DNA from: Nodularia spumigena CCY9414
Lineage (GTDB): Bacteria; Cyanobacteriota; Cyanobacteriia; Cyanobacteriales; Nostocaceae
Reading direction: 5' to 3'
Length of the DNA: 64,000 bases
Assembly (NCBI RefSeq): GCF_000340565.2
Contig: NZ_CP007203.1
Span: 2,845,824 to 2,909,823, forward strand
In this document: piece by piece, positions 46,201-54,116 of the stretch
Layout of the letters: every line of letters starts with the position of its first letter
Position numbering within the stretch: the stretch's first letter is position 1
Made by a program: the position numbers and the translations under genes
The notes under the pieces: generated by a model
What the model saw: only the letters and a program-made list of their open reading frames with translations
Told to the model about the DNA's origin: nothing
Databases searched by the model: none

Positions 46201-48921
46201 ATTTAACCCAGTGGCTACAGCTTGTTCAATAGCGAGTTTTTCCCCATTCCAAGCCAATGCAGCACTCAACGGTCGCTCAATACCGGGGATACCTTGAGAC
46301 AATTGTACTTGTCCAGCCGCCCGCACATCAGCTAATTTGGCAGAACCCAAGACACCAGCCACCTGCAACTTACCGCCAAAATTTCCCCGTAACTGCTCAT
46401 TGAACTGATTTAATTCCACCCCCGCCGCATCAACTACAGCCTGATAGCGACCTTTAGCCAGTTGAATATTAGAGGCTGTAATGCTCCCCCCCGCAACATT
46501 CAACCGTCCTTGACCAGTGGCTTGGATAGTTTCTGGACTAAAGGACTCAACAGACCCCGCCACATTCAATTCACCAGTTAACCCTCCCTGGAATTGTCGT
46601 GGGACTGCTACCAACTCTTGCAAAGGGAGATTATTAGTTTGAACTTGTCCTTGATATCGACCGTTAGCCAATTGGATATTAGAGGCTGTAATGGTTCCCC
46701 CGGCAATATTCAACCGTCCCTGACCACTGGCTTGGATAGCTTCTGGACTGAAGGATTCCACAGACCCTGCGACCTGAAATTGACCAGTTAAAGCGCCTTG
46801 AAACTGTTTTGGCACTGCTGCCAACTGCTGCACAGCCAGATTATTGGCTTGCACTTGTGCTTGATATCGACCATTAGCTAATTGGATCTTAGAAGCAGTC
46901 ACAGTTCCACCTGCCACATTCAGCCGTGCTTCACCAGTGCCGCGTAAAGTGCTGAGTCCAAAATTTTCTGTGTTCCCTGCTACCTCAAACGTACCCGCCA
47001 AGGAACCAGCCAAAGCCGGCGGGGATGCTTTCAAGATCCGCCCTAGCCTCACACCATTAGCCACCAGTTGAGCCGAAAAGTTTTTGTCTTGCAACTGGAT
47101 ACGAGAAACGGCAATTGTCCCACCACCAATGTTTACTCCTGCGCCTTCACTGCGAATGGTGGCAATTTGAAATGGTTCGGCGCTACCTTCGAGGATGAGA
47201 CGACCATTGAATTCTGCCCCTGTCAAAGAAATACTTTGCAGTTGATTTGGGTCTACAAAAGGTGTTAACCCGACACCAGAGGCTTGGGTATCGGCTCGCC
47301 AACGCCCTTGAGCAAAACTACCAGAACCTCGTACCATCCCACCGCCGACATTCAAAGCCACATTGCGGAAGGTGAGGCTACGGTCTGCGGCGATGACGGT
47401 TTCACCAGTACCAGCATAGGTGGCTTCTGGGGCTTGCCATTTGACCACAGTTTGCACATTATTTGCCGCACCAGTTAATTGAGCTGTGGCGGAAACAGTA
47501 CCGATTTGAATCGGGGGGATGGTTTCGTAAATTTTAGCTAACGCATCTCCGGAAATCTTCTTCGCTGCGAAATTAAAATCTAATTGGGGAGTTTTACCCA
47601 GGTTAATTTTACCAACACCGGTAATTTCGCCACCCACTGCGGCTTTGCCTTGAATATCTGTCAAGGTAATTAAATTAGCATGAGGAGCAAATTCAAATTT
47701 ACTACTAATATTATTAAAATCAATTTGATCAATTTGAGCAGTTTTAATAGTCGCAACTGAGCCTGAAAGTACTGGTTTGGTGATGGAGCCGAGCATTTGC
47801 AAGTTAGCTTTTAACTGCCCAGTTACAGGTACTGGGGCTGTGATATTGAGACTTCCTTGGGCATTGGCTACACTTACAGCATTCACACGCCCTGCCAATT
47901 TATAGCCTGTTGTCGGGTCAATGATTCCCGTAGCCACCAGAGGAATTTTGCCGTAATTACTAGCAAGATTATTTAGCTGTACTTCCCTTCCCTGGAAACG
48001 AATTGCCCCTTGGGTATTGAGAAAAGCCTGGGGTACGTTGGGAATTTGCAGCGTTACCCCTTGTAAGTTAGCATTGCCAAATAATAGGGGTGGCTGTTTT
48101 GGTGTGAGTTGAATCTGCAAGTTGCCATTAACTTTACCCGCCTGTAAGTCGAAGGGTAACTTAATTAGGTCGGTAATTTGAGCCGCGAATAAATCTTGCG
48201 ATCGCAGTTGTAATTTAGCTGCTAATGTTTGAGGAATTACCTCCCCTTGAAGAGCAACATTACCCCCACTATCTGCTTCACCCCTGACTTGAAACTTAAT
48301 CAGTTGGTTTTCTTTGAGCAGTTGGGCTGTACCGTTGACTTGTGAAAACGCTACAGGGGGAATGGTGGATGAAGAGGATATGACTCCCTCATCGCCTACT
48401 TGCCGTAGCAATACCAGTTTACCGTTGCGAAACCTGAGTTTATCTAAATCAGTTTTAATCAGGGCTTGTTTACCTTGTGGGGCAATTTTCGTAGTAATCC
48501 ACCGCCCTTGATTATCTTGTTCAATGTAAATATCTGGATTAACTAAAGTGACATCCAACTTGAGTTGACGCTGAAAAATTAATTGCCACGGATCAAAACC
48601 CACTTCTACAGCATCAACTACTGCCCTGTCTGGGTCTGTGGATGTTGCGGGGATGCTTGAAGCCCCAAATTCTACTCCTCTCAAGGAAAAGCCTGTAACT
48701 TCTCCCAAGTTTACCGGACGGTTGAGTGTGTTCGTGAGGCCGCTTGCTGCTAGGGGGGTTAATTCATTTTGGACAAAACTCCACAAGCGCCAAATACCGC
48801 CGCCCATTGTCACTAGCATCAGTACGCCCAGAGCAATGCCACCGCGACTCAATAATAGCAACCACAAACGCTTGTTGGGGGAGGAATGGGAATGGTGATC
48901 TGTATTGGGAGATTTAGTCAT
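43234..48921 (-). CDS. tamB: TamB/DUF490-family outer-envelope assembly or lipid-transport protein
   Basis: The 1895-residue protein has a short N-terminal cytosolic part, one membrane helix (about 25-48) and a very long beta-rich body typical of TamB/AsmA-like proteins that span the periplasm. The C-terminal ~400 residues form the TamB domain (GGFAGGEGGGNTTLGLINIAS, ending VVEFQRRF, an outer-membrane-like terminal Phe). In plants and cyanobacteria relatives (TIC236/TamB) support outer-membrane protein assembly or lipid transfer. The middle contains three 70-residue repeats (46420-47050) with GRYQxxV and VAGSVESFSPE motifs. No frameshift is seen. Confidence 0.9.
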   Translation of the reverse strand: MTKSPNTDHHSHSSPNKRLWLLLLSRGGIALGVLMLVTMGGGIWRLWSFVQNELTPLAASGLTNTLNRPVNLGEVTGFSLRGVEFGASSIPATSTDPDRAVVDAVEVGFDPWQLIFQRQLKLDVTLVNPDIYIEQDNQGRWITTKIAPQGKQALIKTDLDKLRFRNGKLVLLRQVGDEGVISSSSTIPPVAFSQVNGTAQLLKENQLIKFQVRGEADSGGNVALQGEVIPQTLAAKLQLRSQDLFAAQITDLIKLPFDLQAGKVNGNLQIQLTPKQPPLLFGNANLQGVTLQIPNVPQAFLNTQGAIRFQGREVQLNNLASNYGKIPLVATGIIDPTTGYKLAGRVNAVSVANAQGSLNITAPVPVTGQLKANLQMLGSITKPVLSGSVATIKTAQIDQIDFNNISSKFEFAPHANLITLTDIQGKAAVGGEITGVGKINLGKTPQLDFNFAAKKISGDALAKIYETIPPIQIGTVSATAQLTGAANNVQTVVKWQAPEATYAGTGETVIAADRSLTFRNVALNVGGGMVRGSGSFAQGRWRADTQASGVGLTPFVDPNQLQSISLTGAEFNGRLILEGSAEPFQIATIRSEGAGVNIGGGTIAVSRIQLQDKNFSAQLVANGVRLGRILKASPPALAGSLAGTFEVAGNTENFGLSTLRGTGEARLNVAGGTVTASKIQLANGRYQAQVQANNLAVQQLAAVPKQFQGALTGQFQVAGSVESFSPEAIQASGQGRLNIAGGTITASNIQLANGRYQGQVQTNNLPLQELVAVPRQFQGGLTGELNVAGSVESFSPETIQATGQGRLNVAGGSITASNIQLAKGRYQAVVDAAGVELNQFNEQLRGNFGGKLQVAGVLGSAKLADVRAAGQVQLSQGIPGIERPLSAALAWNGEKLAIEQAVATGLNVSGDILTNAANNAGIPEITQLNLNVQAQNYNLEQLPINLPNQLAVAGNVDFDGQITGNLPLPNVTGKIGLRDLVVQDIAFEPLLTGNIQSVQGQGLNLDLTGNRDDRIALKLDAQNRPQSFIVKRQEALATGEAQGDDLAIKVAKFPLKILNLTPPPNLRLGAGAVAGLLSGDVLINPQTLAARGNLAIASPEIGRITGDRLAAEFRYSDGKATLTNSEFVKGDSRYTFAGNFGQTPQGQQLQGKLNVNQGNIQDVLKVAQIFELPDFQRGTEEPTYGTATDLATKSRGLPQQPLLTQLKRFYEIDALQAAQEQQRRDSNPIPDLADLQGTFNGEIAVDTATAKGLSVQFNLNGENFTWGQEKEPNRFYSLKNIVAQGRFEDGILQLRPLRIALENGSLGFTGNIGGDDQSGQLQVSNFPIELLNNFVNLPVAISGNLSGKAVLAGTTANPQSKGDFKITEGRLNQQPVESATASFSYADGRLNFGSTVSVVETQPVNINGSIPYQLPFASVAPENEQISLDIQVENEGLAILNLLTNQVAFEKGEGEVDIEVRGTREKPIVKGIATVNNATFTAQALPEKIKDVTGKVLFDFDQILVENLEGRFSRGNVVASGEIPIFNNGQGIENPLTVAVDQLTLNLKGLYQGGASGNLQITGSALNPEIGGQVNLFDGQVLLADARNPEPPANSNGLSSSFRNVTQTTANKQIQPDGEDALTMFNNLNIELGKNVEVNNPPILSFRATGNLTVNGSFAQPIPDGTIRLEQGGVNLFTTQFNLARGYKHTATFKANQPRDPELDVRLVAKVLDVIQSSDFTRANTAGLAALESVQVEANLQGFASQINEKLELTSSPSRSETEIVALLGGGFAGGEGGGNTTLGLINIASSAVFSNFQSAFNQIGSSFGLSELRIFPTIVSDNPEAGRSNSTLELAAEAGIDVSPKVSISSIKILTANDPFQWGVNYRINDEIRLRASTNLEDDSRAVVEFQRRF
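46420..47050 (-). repeat. Three 210-bp tandem repeats inside the TamB-like gene
   Basis: The phrase around TTGGATATTAGAGGCTGTAA recurs at 46462, 46672 and 46882, exactly 210 bp apart, encoding TASNIQLANGRYQ each time. A fourth, diverged unit lies further toward the N-terminus (near 47080). The repeat is in frame and keeps the beta-strand pattern. Confidence 0.85.
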
Positions 48922-49208
48922 TATGATTTTGCTTATGGCTGGGTGTAGCTTGCTGGCTACTAGCAGTAACTGACAAATATTATTTTGATGCCTATTCCAG
49001 GATACAAACCTATTTTAGATTTGGGGATATGCAATTATTTAGATGATTGGGTAAATAATTGTCCAAAGTTCAATTTGCTACTGCTTGCTAACTCAATATA
49101 TTGATACTGCGAAAAAATCTAAATAAAGTGAAAGTTGTAGCTGTGGGTTTTCCAAATGCACAGTCTCAAACTTTAATAATATAGGTAGATCGCAAAAGAG
49201 AAGGATAG

Positions 49209-49658
49209 ATGATTACGCCCATGCGTGTTTTTGTATTAATTTTCAATGCTCACACAGAAAACGAGGGAATTCACTCGATTCGGGTGGGTGATGCCGCAGC
49301 CTCGCAGTCCGGGACTGTACGCAATAAAATTTTGATGTTCGAGTCAGAAGACGACGCTCTCCGCTTTGCTTTGTTATTGGAAGCTCAGGATTTCCCTACT
49401 CCCACGGTGGAAATGCTCGATGCGGAGGAAATTAAGGAGTTTTGTGAAAGTGCTGGTTATGAATGGGAAATTGTTCCGGCTAATAGCGATTTAATCTTAC
49501 CTCCGGAAATGAATTTGGAGAATACTGACTGGCAAGCTGAAAAACAGGAGGATACTGATGAGGATAGCTACCGCTCTAACCAAGTACCGCCAGCTGCACC
49601 AGAAATGTCTGATTCTGAATTAGAAAATATGCGGCGCAAATTAGAAGGTTTATTGTGA
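49209..49658 (+). CDS. DUF3110 family protein
   Basis: The 149 residues begin MITPMRVFVLIFNAHTENEGIHSI and contain KILMFESEDDALRFALLLEAQDFPTPTVE and EEIKEFCESAGY, the DUF3110 pattern found in cyanobacteria and plastids. The acidic C-terminal tail (EKQEDTDEDS) is variable. Function unknown; the gene diverges from the TamB-like gene across a 287-bp spacer and is followed by a G-rich array. Confidence 0.88.
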   Translation: MITPMRVFVLIFNAHTENEGIHSIRVGDAAASQSGTVRNKILMFESEDDALRFALLLEAQDFPTPTVEMLDAEEIKEFCESAGYEWEIVPANSDLILPPEMNLENTDWQAEKQEDTDEDSYRSNQVPPAAPEMSDSELENMRRKLEGLL

Positions 49659-49661
49659 ACT

Positions 49662-49770
49662 GAATGGGGAATGGGGAGTGGGGAGAAGAGGCAGGGGGGC
49701 AGGGGGCAGGGTGCAGGGGGGAAGAGGAACGGGGGCAGGGGGGCAGGGGGCAGGGGAGAAGAGGAACGGT
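49662..49770. repeat. G-rich tandem array, possible G-quadruplex DNA
   Basis: About 110 bp of GGGGAAT, GGGGAGT and GGCAGGGG units, including runs of five or six G. The plus strand has many GGG tracts separated by one to four bases. A complementary C-rich segment (CACTCCCCGGTGCGCCCCTGC) lies at 49807-49827. This stands between the DUF3110 gene and murQ. Confidence 0.75.
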
Positions 49771-49879
49771 TGTTAAGTAAGCAACCGCAAGTTTAAAGTA
49801 ATTTCTCACTCCCCGGTGCGCCCCTGCCTCTTCTGGGGAGTGGGGAAAGAAAGATTTCTATTTATATTAAGAGTAAACC

Positions 49880-50806
49880 ATGTCAAATTTGCAGTCACGG
49901 GGCTATCTTTTAACTGAGCAGGTAAATGCTGATAGTCTTAACTTAGACCAGCTTAGTTCTGTTGAGTTGGTGGATTTGTTTAATCGCGAAGACCAAAAAG
50001 CTGTGGCGGCGGTGGCGGCGGCTCAACTTCAGTTGGCTCAAGCAATTGATGTGGCCGCAGAACGTTTGAGCCAGGGAGGTCGTTTATTTTATGTTGGCGC
50101 GGGGACAAGTGGCAGGTTAGGGGTATTAGACGCGGCTGAATGTCCACCTACTTTCTGCACATCCCCAGAGTTGGTACAGGGGATTATTGCTGGTGGGGCT
50201 GGTGCATTGGTACGCAGTTCTGAAGATTTAGAAGATAGTACCGCAGATGGTGAGGCGGCGATCGCTCAACGCCATATTACTCAGCTAGATGTGGTAGTCG
50301 GGATTACTGCCGGTGGCACAACTCCTTTTGTCCACGGAGCGCTCCACGCCTCCCGTCAACGAGGTGCTAGGACTATTTTTATTGCTTGTGTACCTACAGA
50401 ACAAGTGCGTTTTGATGCTGATGTTGATATTCGCTTATTAACTGGCCCAGAAATCCTGGCTGGTTCAACTCGCTTAAAAGCTGGTACAGCCACCAAGCTG
50501 GCTTTAAATATCCTTTCTACTGGGGTAATGGTGAAGCTGGGCAAAGTTTACGGTAATCGTATGGTGGATGTGGCGGTGACAAATCAAAAGTTACGCGATC
50601 GCGCTTTACAGATGTTGCAAGACTTAACGGGTTTAAGTCGGGAAGCTGCTGGTTTTTTACTCGAACGTAGTGGGAAGTGGGTGAAGCTGGCGTTGCTGAT
50701 GCACTGGACTGGTTTAGAAAAAGAAGCAGGCGATCGCTTGCTCGCCCAACACCAAGGTAATCTCCGGGTAGCTGTTGCTAGTTATAAAAACGACAAACAA
50801 CTTTGA
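49880..50806 (+). CDS. murQ: N-acetylmuramic acid 6-phosphate etherase
   Basis: MurQ cleaves the lactyl ether of MurNAc-6-phosphate to GlcNAc-6-phosphate and lactate in cell-wall recycling. The 308 residues contain the SIS-domain core GAGTSGRLGVLDAAECPPTF, GSTRLKAGTATKLALNIL and the C-terminal LERSGKWVKLALLM helix-turn. Length is normal for the family. No phosphotransferase or anhydro-MurNAc kinase gene is adjacent. ATG at 49880. Confidence 0.95.
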   Translation: MSNLQSRGYLLTEQVNADSLNLDQLSSVELVDLFNREDQKAVAAVAAAQLQLAQAIDVAAERLSQGGRLFYVGAGTSGRLGVLDAAECPPTFCTSPELVQGIIAGGAGALVRSSEDLEDSTADGEAAIAQRHITQLDVVVGITAGGTTPFVHGALHASRQRGARTIFIACVPTEQVRFDADVDIRLLTGPEILAGSTRLKAGTATKLALNILSTGVMVKLGKVYGNRMVDVAVTNQKLRDRALQMLQDLTGLSREAAGFLLERSGKWVKLALLMHWTGLEKEAGDRLLAQHQGNLRVAVASYKNDKQL

Positions 50807-50874
50807 GAATTGCTCATTGCCGCTCATGGTTAATTGGCTAACAATCAATTAGGCGTTGCTGATTTCGAGTATGA

Positions 50875-50967
50875 TAGGACTTACGCAAGAACTCTCTGAA
50901 ACCCTCTTGACTTTGTGTCCTTTGTGTCCTTCGTGGTTCGTTTTTTCATAAATTTGCGTAAGTCCTG
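50875..50967. mobile_element. MITE-like element 2 of the AGGACTTACGCAA family, 93 bp, TSD TATGA
   Basis: Ends AGGACTTACGCAA and TTGCGTAAGTCCT are perfect. TATGA lies directly outside both ends (50870-50874 and 50968-50972). It is the shortest copy, with a plain GTGTCCTTCGTGGTTCG interior. It is inserted inside the family 2 element. Confidence 0.88.
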
Positions 50968-51025
50968 TATGAATTTGCCTCACGCATTAGGCGATCGCGC
51001 AGCGTCCCGTTCGCGCAGCGTCCCG

Positions 51026-51060
51026 AAGGGAAGGGAAGGGTAGGGAAGGGAAGGGAAGAG
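51026..51060. repeat. AAGGG pentanucleotide tandem repeat
   Basis: Seven consecutive 5-bp units, five exact AAGGG plus TAGGG and AAGAG variants, inside the family 2 element. Confidence 0.85.
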
Positions 51061-51452
51061 TAGGAACAAAGAAAAAGAAAGGTAATTTTTGTATTTCATA
51101 CTTTGATTCAGCAACGCCCAATTGACTATTAGCTATGATGAATATTTTGAATAGTATTTATGAAATTTTATTGATTATATATTTACCTACTTATGGGTGA
51201 ATAATAAACTAATTGCTCACACTGATTATTGGAAAAATATCCATATGATTATTCAATGTTATTCAATTAGTATGAACATAATTAATAGCAATAGTTTATA
51301 ATAAATTGATTATGCCAAATTTCACCGGATATGAAAATTTTCTTTGGTATAGTTTATTAGCAATTTAGCTAGTTGTGATGGTGAATCTCATGGTAATGCT
51401 CGATATTTAATAGTTAATACTTATTGTTTGTATAAAAATAGGTATATTCTTT

Positions 51453-51596
51453 TAGGACTTACGCAATAACTCTCTGCAACCCTCTTTCCTTCGTGTCCTT
51501 CTCCCAAGGGGAGAGGCTAGCGCCAACGCGTTCTTCTCCCAAGGGGAGACGCTACGCGAATGTGGTTCGTTTTTTCATGATTTTGCGTAAGTCCTG
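51453..51596. mobile_element. MITE-like element 3 of the AGGACTTACGCAA family, 144 bp, TSD TCTTT
   Basis: AGGACTTACGCAA (from 51454) and TTTGCGTAAGTCCT (to 51595) bound the element. TCTTT flanks it at 51448-51452 and 51597-51601. The interior has two CTTCTCCCAAGGGGAGA hairpin modules. Its right end lies 34 bp before the exoD ATG, so it occupies the promoter or leader. Confidence 0.85.
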
Positions 51597-51630
51597 TCTT
51601 TGACTAAATTGTACTAAGATTCCGGAATCA

Positions 51631-52254
51631 ATGGCTAGACTATCCCACGAGTTACAACGCTATTTTTTTGACGAAGAACGCACCGCAAAAGTTACTTTGG
51701 CAGAGATTCTGCTGTTAGCAAAGGAACGAATTTTTGGGTTTTTGCTGGTGATTCTGTCTCTTCCTTCAGCTTTACCAGTTCCTGCGCCTGGTTACTCGAT
51801 GCCTTTCGGTGCTTTGATAGTTGTGTTGGCTGTACAGCTGATTTTCGGGGCAGAAATTCCCTGGCTACCCCAAAGAATGCTCAATCATCCCATTAAACTG
51901 GAAACAGTCCAGAAGCTTTTGAAGGCGGGAAATCCTTGGTTGCAAAAAATTGAAGCGATCGCTCGGCCGCGTTTGTCCTATATTTGTACTACTCTACCAG
52001 GTAAAGTCACCATTGGCAGTGCGATCGCCTTGATGGGAATTTCTATGATTATTCCCATTCCGGGAACCAATACCCTCCCAGCCATAGGAGTTTTCGTGAC
52101 TAGCTTTGGTTTGCTCGAAGATGATGGTGCGATTAGCTTAGGCGGTTTAGTTATCTGTCTGATAGCGGCAATTTCGAGTATTTCAATTTTGATTGCAGTG
52201 TTTTGGGGTGGTTCTAGTCTTCTGGATTTACTTAAGACTTGGCTGGGTCGTTAA
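51631..52254 (+). CDS. exoD: Exopolysaccharide synthesis protein ExoD family
   Basis: The 207 residues have a polar N-terminus and about five hydrophobic segments (33-50, 57-72, 125-142, 145-160, 170-195) around the conserved LVILSLPSALPVPAPGYSMPFGALI loop and the second PIPGTNTLPAIGVF loop, the ExoD signature. ExoD-type proteins are linked with exopolysaccharide production and alkali tolerance, with unclear mechanism. It is close to a broken membrane-protein gene downstream (27 bp). Confidence 0.88.
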   Translation: MARLSHELQRYFFDEERTAKVTLAEILLLAKERIFGFLLVILSLPSALPVPAPGYSMPFGALIVVLAVQLIFGAEIPWLPQRMLNHPIKLETVQKLLKAGNPWLQKIEAIARPRLSYICTTLPGKVTIGSAIALMGISMIIPIPGTNTLPAIGVFVTSFGLLEDDGAISLGGLVICLIAAISSISILIAVFWGGSSLLDLLKTWLGR

Positions 52255-52281
52255 TCAAAAATACGACTAAAGGCCTATGGC

Positions 52282-52845
52282 ATGAGATTATTAAAGGTAG
52301 ATAATACTGCCATGACTGCCTTAAACATGAACCTCCACTTATTTCTGGAAAACCTACTGTTTTTCCTATCCGCAACCTGTTTTTTTATAGTTGTGGGTTG
52401 GGCGTGGAAACACGCAAAACCCTACAAGATTCCCGAACCGCTTCCAAAATGGTTTAAACTGTGGTTTACCACGGTGCAAATACTGGGAATCTTGCTACCT
52501 TTGGCGGTAATGGTCTTATGGGGTGTATTGTGGGGCTACACTTCTGTATTATCAGTACTTGCTTGGTACTTTGTCATGTTAGGATTACAAATACTCTCGG
52601 AAAGCATCTCATTAAAACAGTTTCACAACGTAGTTTGGGTAATGGTTCCCTACTTGTAAGTGCCTTACCGCATCTGGCAGATGTATGAAGGTTTAACACT
52701 ATTGGGTTCTGGAAGTCAACTCTGGTGGATACAAAATTTGTTAATTTTAGAAATCCTGCTATGGAGTGGTAATTATGTCTTAAATGTGTCACAGCTACCA
52801 AGATTGTTTCGCTGGAAACTCACCGAAAATTCAGATATTAGTTAG
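52282..52845 (+). pseudogene. Small membrane protein gene with an internal stop and a MITE-made C-terminus
   Basis: The frame from ATG at 52282 (or 52312) encodes three or four hydrophobic segments (ENLLFFLSATCFFIVVGWAW, VQILGILLPLAVMVLWGVLW, VLSVLAWYFVMLGLQIL) and stops at TAA 52657-52659. It continues in the same frame with VPYRIWQMYEGLTLL and LLILEILLWSGNYVL to a TAG at 52843-52845. That TAG is the first three bases of MITE element 4. Beyond the element, the duplicated target leads in frame into LNQLKKSP and TGA at 53043-53045, which is presumably the original end. The family is not recognised. Both lesions suggest decay; readthrough of TAA is possible but unproven. Confidence 0.7.
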
Positions 52846-53012
52846 GACTTACGCAAGAACTCTCTGAAACCTTCTTAACTTCCTGTCCTTCTCCCTTGGC
52901 GCTAGCCTCTCCCTTTGGGAGAAGGGGAGAGGCTAGCGCCAACGTGTCCTTCTCCCAAAGGGAGACGCTACGCGAACGTGGTTCGTTTTTCCATAATTTT
53001 GCGTAAGTCCTG
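52843..53012. mobile_element. MITE-like element 4 of the AGGACTTACGCAA family, about 170 bp
   Basis: AGGACTTACGCAAG (from 52844) and TTTTGCGTAAGTCCT (to 53011) are the ends. TTAGT occurs on both sides (52838-52842, 53014-53018; one base offset on the right). The interior has perfect 18-bp arms TTGGCGCTAGCCTCTCCC (52896-52913) and the complement (52925-52942), then a GTAGCGTCTCCC-type module. Confidence 0.85.
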
Positions 53013-53018
53013 ATTAGT

Positions 53019-54116
53019 CTCAATCAACTGAAGAAAAGTCCCTGATTGCTGCTATAACAATAAAATATCTTCATCTGGGAACAACCCTATATATAGGATT
53101 TAAACTTTCAATAGTTATAATCATAACTTTTGCTTTAATTCCATGTTAATTAACCTAAAATTGAATCAGAGGTTGTAAAAAAATAAAAATTAACCAAAGT
53201 TAGAAAAATGAAAAAAACTTGCATTTTCCATTTAATTCAGTTAGAGTCAATTTATTAGTCTAAGAAATATTGGAATGTATCTAACTATTATTAGCTTAGA
53301 TGAGATAAAAGGTTAAAATCAGCTGGGGAAACGCAAACAACACTGAGGCTGTTTTCTCAGTGCACATACTGAGCAAATTCATCCGCCGAAAGTAGCCTTG
53401 CTTTCAGCTTGATGTTTTGTTTTTTCTATATTAATTGAGAATTATTAGCAATATGATTTTCTTTTTTGATATATTAAAAGTAAGTAGTGTCATAGAAACC
53501 TGGAACAGCCATTGGAATAACAGAGTAGTTTTCAGAGAAAATGACCGGAAAAAACCAGAATTTTCTCTTGTTGGAGCCTTAGTTAATTTCAGGTTAGCTA
53601 TGTATTGTGATGCTAGTCAGTTGAGAAAAACTGAGTTTGGAAAATTATCTTTTTTTGACCCACGGGATAAAAAACAATACAAAACGAAATTTAAACTGAT
53701 TGTAATATCTCTCTGGAGGCCAATCAATTTTGGATTTACGATTTTGGATTTTGGATTTACTCCAACCTAAAGGGTGGAGCTTGAGGATTTTAGATTGGCG
53801 TTAGCGAAGCGTACGCAGCGCAGCGAGTATTTTGGATTAATTCCGCCCTGAAGAGGCGGGGCTTGTACCGAAAATTCCCAATCCAAAATCTAAAATCCAA
53901 AATCTAAAATTTTTCGGTCAGTGAAATCTAATCTGGAGATTTTATTAATCAGAAAGACGTTTATTGAAAATGATGTTATAAAGTGGCTACCTGCTTTTGG
54001 CTAGTAAATGCAGATTATTCTCGTTTATTTCTTAGGGTTGAAGTATCGTAGCCAAAATTACATTAGCCTGTTCTCAGAGCCAATTGTCCATAAAATTCAC
54101 TAATGAGTAAATTTCG
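53019..54116. other. About 1.1 kb without a convincing gene
   Basis: 53046-53435 is very AT-rich with no ORF. 53435-53770 is open in one frame but starts at TTG and ends in a TTTTGGATT repeat, so I do not call it. 53725-53912 holds TTTTGGATT arrays facing AATCCAAAATC arrays, an inverted pair around CTAAAGGGTGGAGC and AGCGCAGCGAG. 53920-54116 is AT-rich and leads to the next gene. Confidence 0.55.
53725..53912. repeat. Inverted TTTTGGATT / AATCCAAAA repeat clusters
   Basis: GATTTTGGATTTTGGATTTA on the left is mirrored by CCAATCCAAAATCTAAAATC on the right, about 150 bp apart. Between them lie GGTGGAGCTTGAGG and GGCGGGGCTTGTACC variants. It resembles a foldback repeat. Confidence 0.6.

Larger units (their letters stand above)
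50851..51118. mobile_element. MITE-like element of family 2 (TIR GGCGTTGCTGA), TSD CAATT
   Basis: AGGCGTTGCTGA (50851-50862) and TCAGCAACGCC (51108-51118) are inverted, with CAATT on both sides (50846-50850 and 51119-51123). The inside holds the nested element 50875-50967, GCGCAGCGTCCCG repeats (about 50998-51024) and an AAGGG array. An isolated copy of the left end lies at 13856. Confidence 0.75.
50807..51630. other. 824-bp spacer between murQ and exoD, repeat-dominated
   Basis: No gene. It holds a composite element (MITE family 2 with a family 1 copy inside, 50851-51118), an AT-rich stretch (51130-51450) and a second family 1 element (51453-51596) ending 35 bp before exoD. Confidence 0.75.

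Noticed and set aside
53435-53770. 111-codon open frame on the plus strand
   Set aside because: It starts at TTG without a ribosome site, has no recognisable features, and its last 15 codons are made of the TTTTGGATT repeat.
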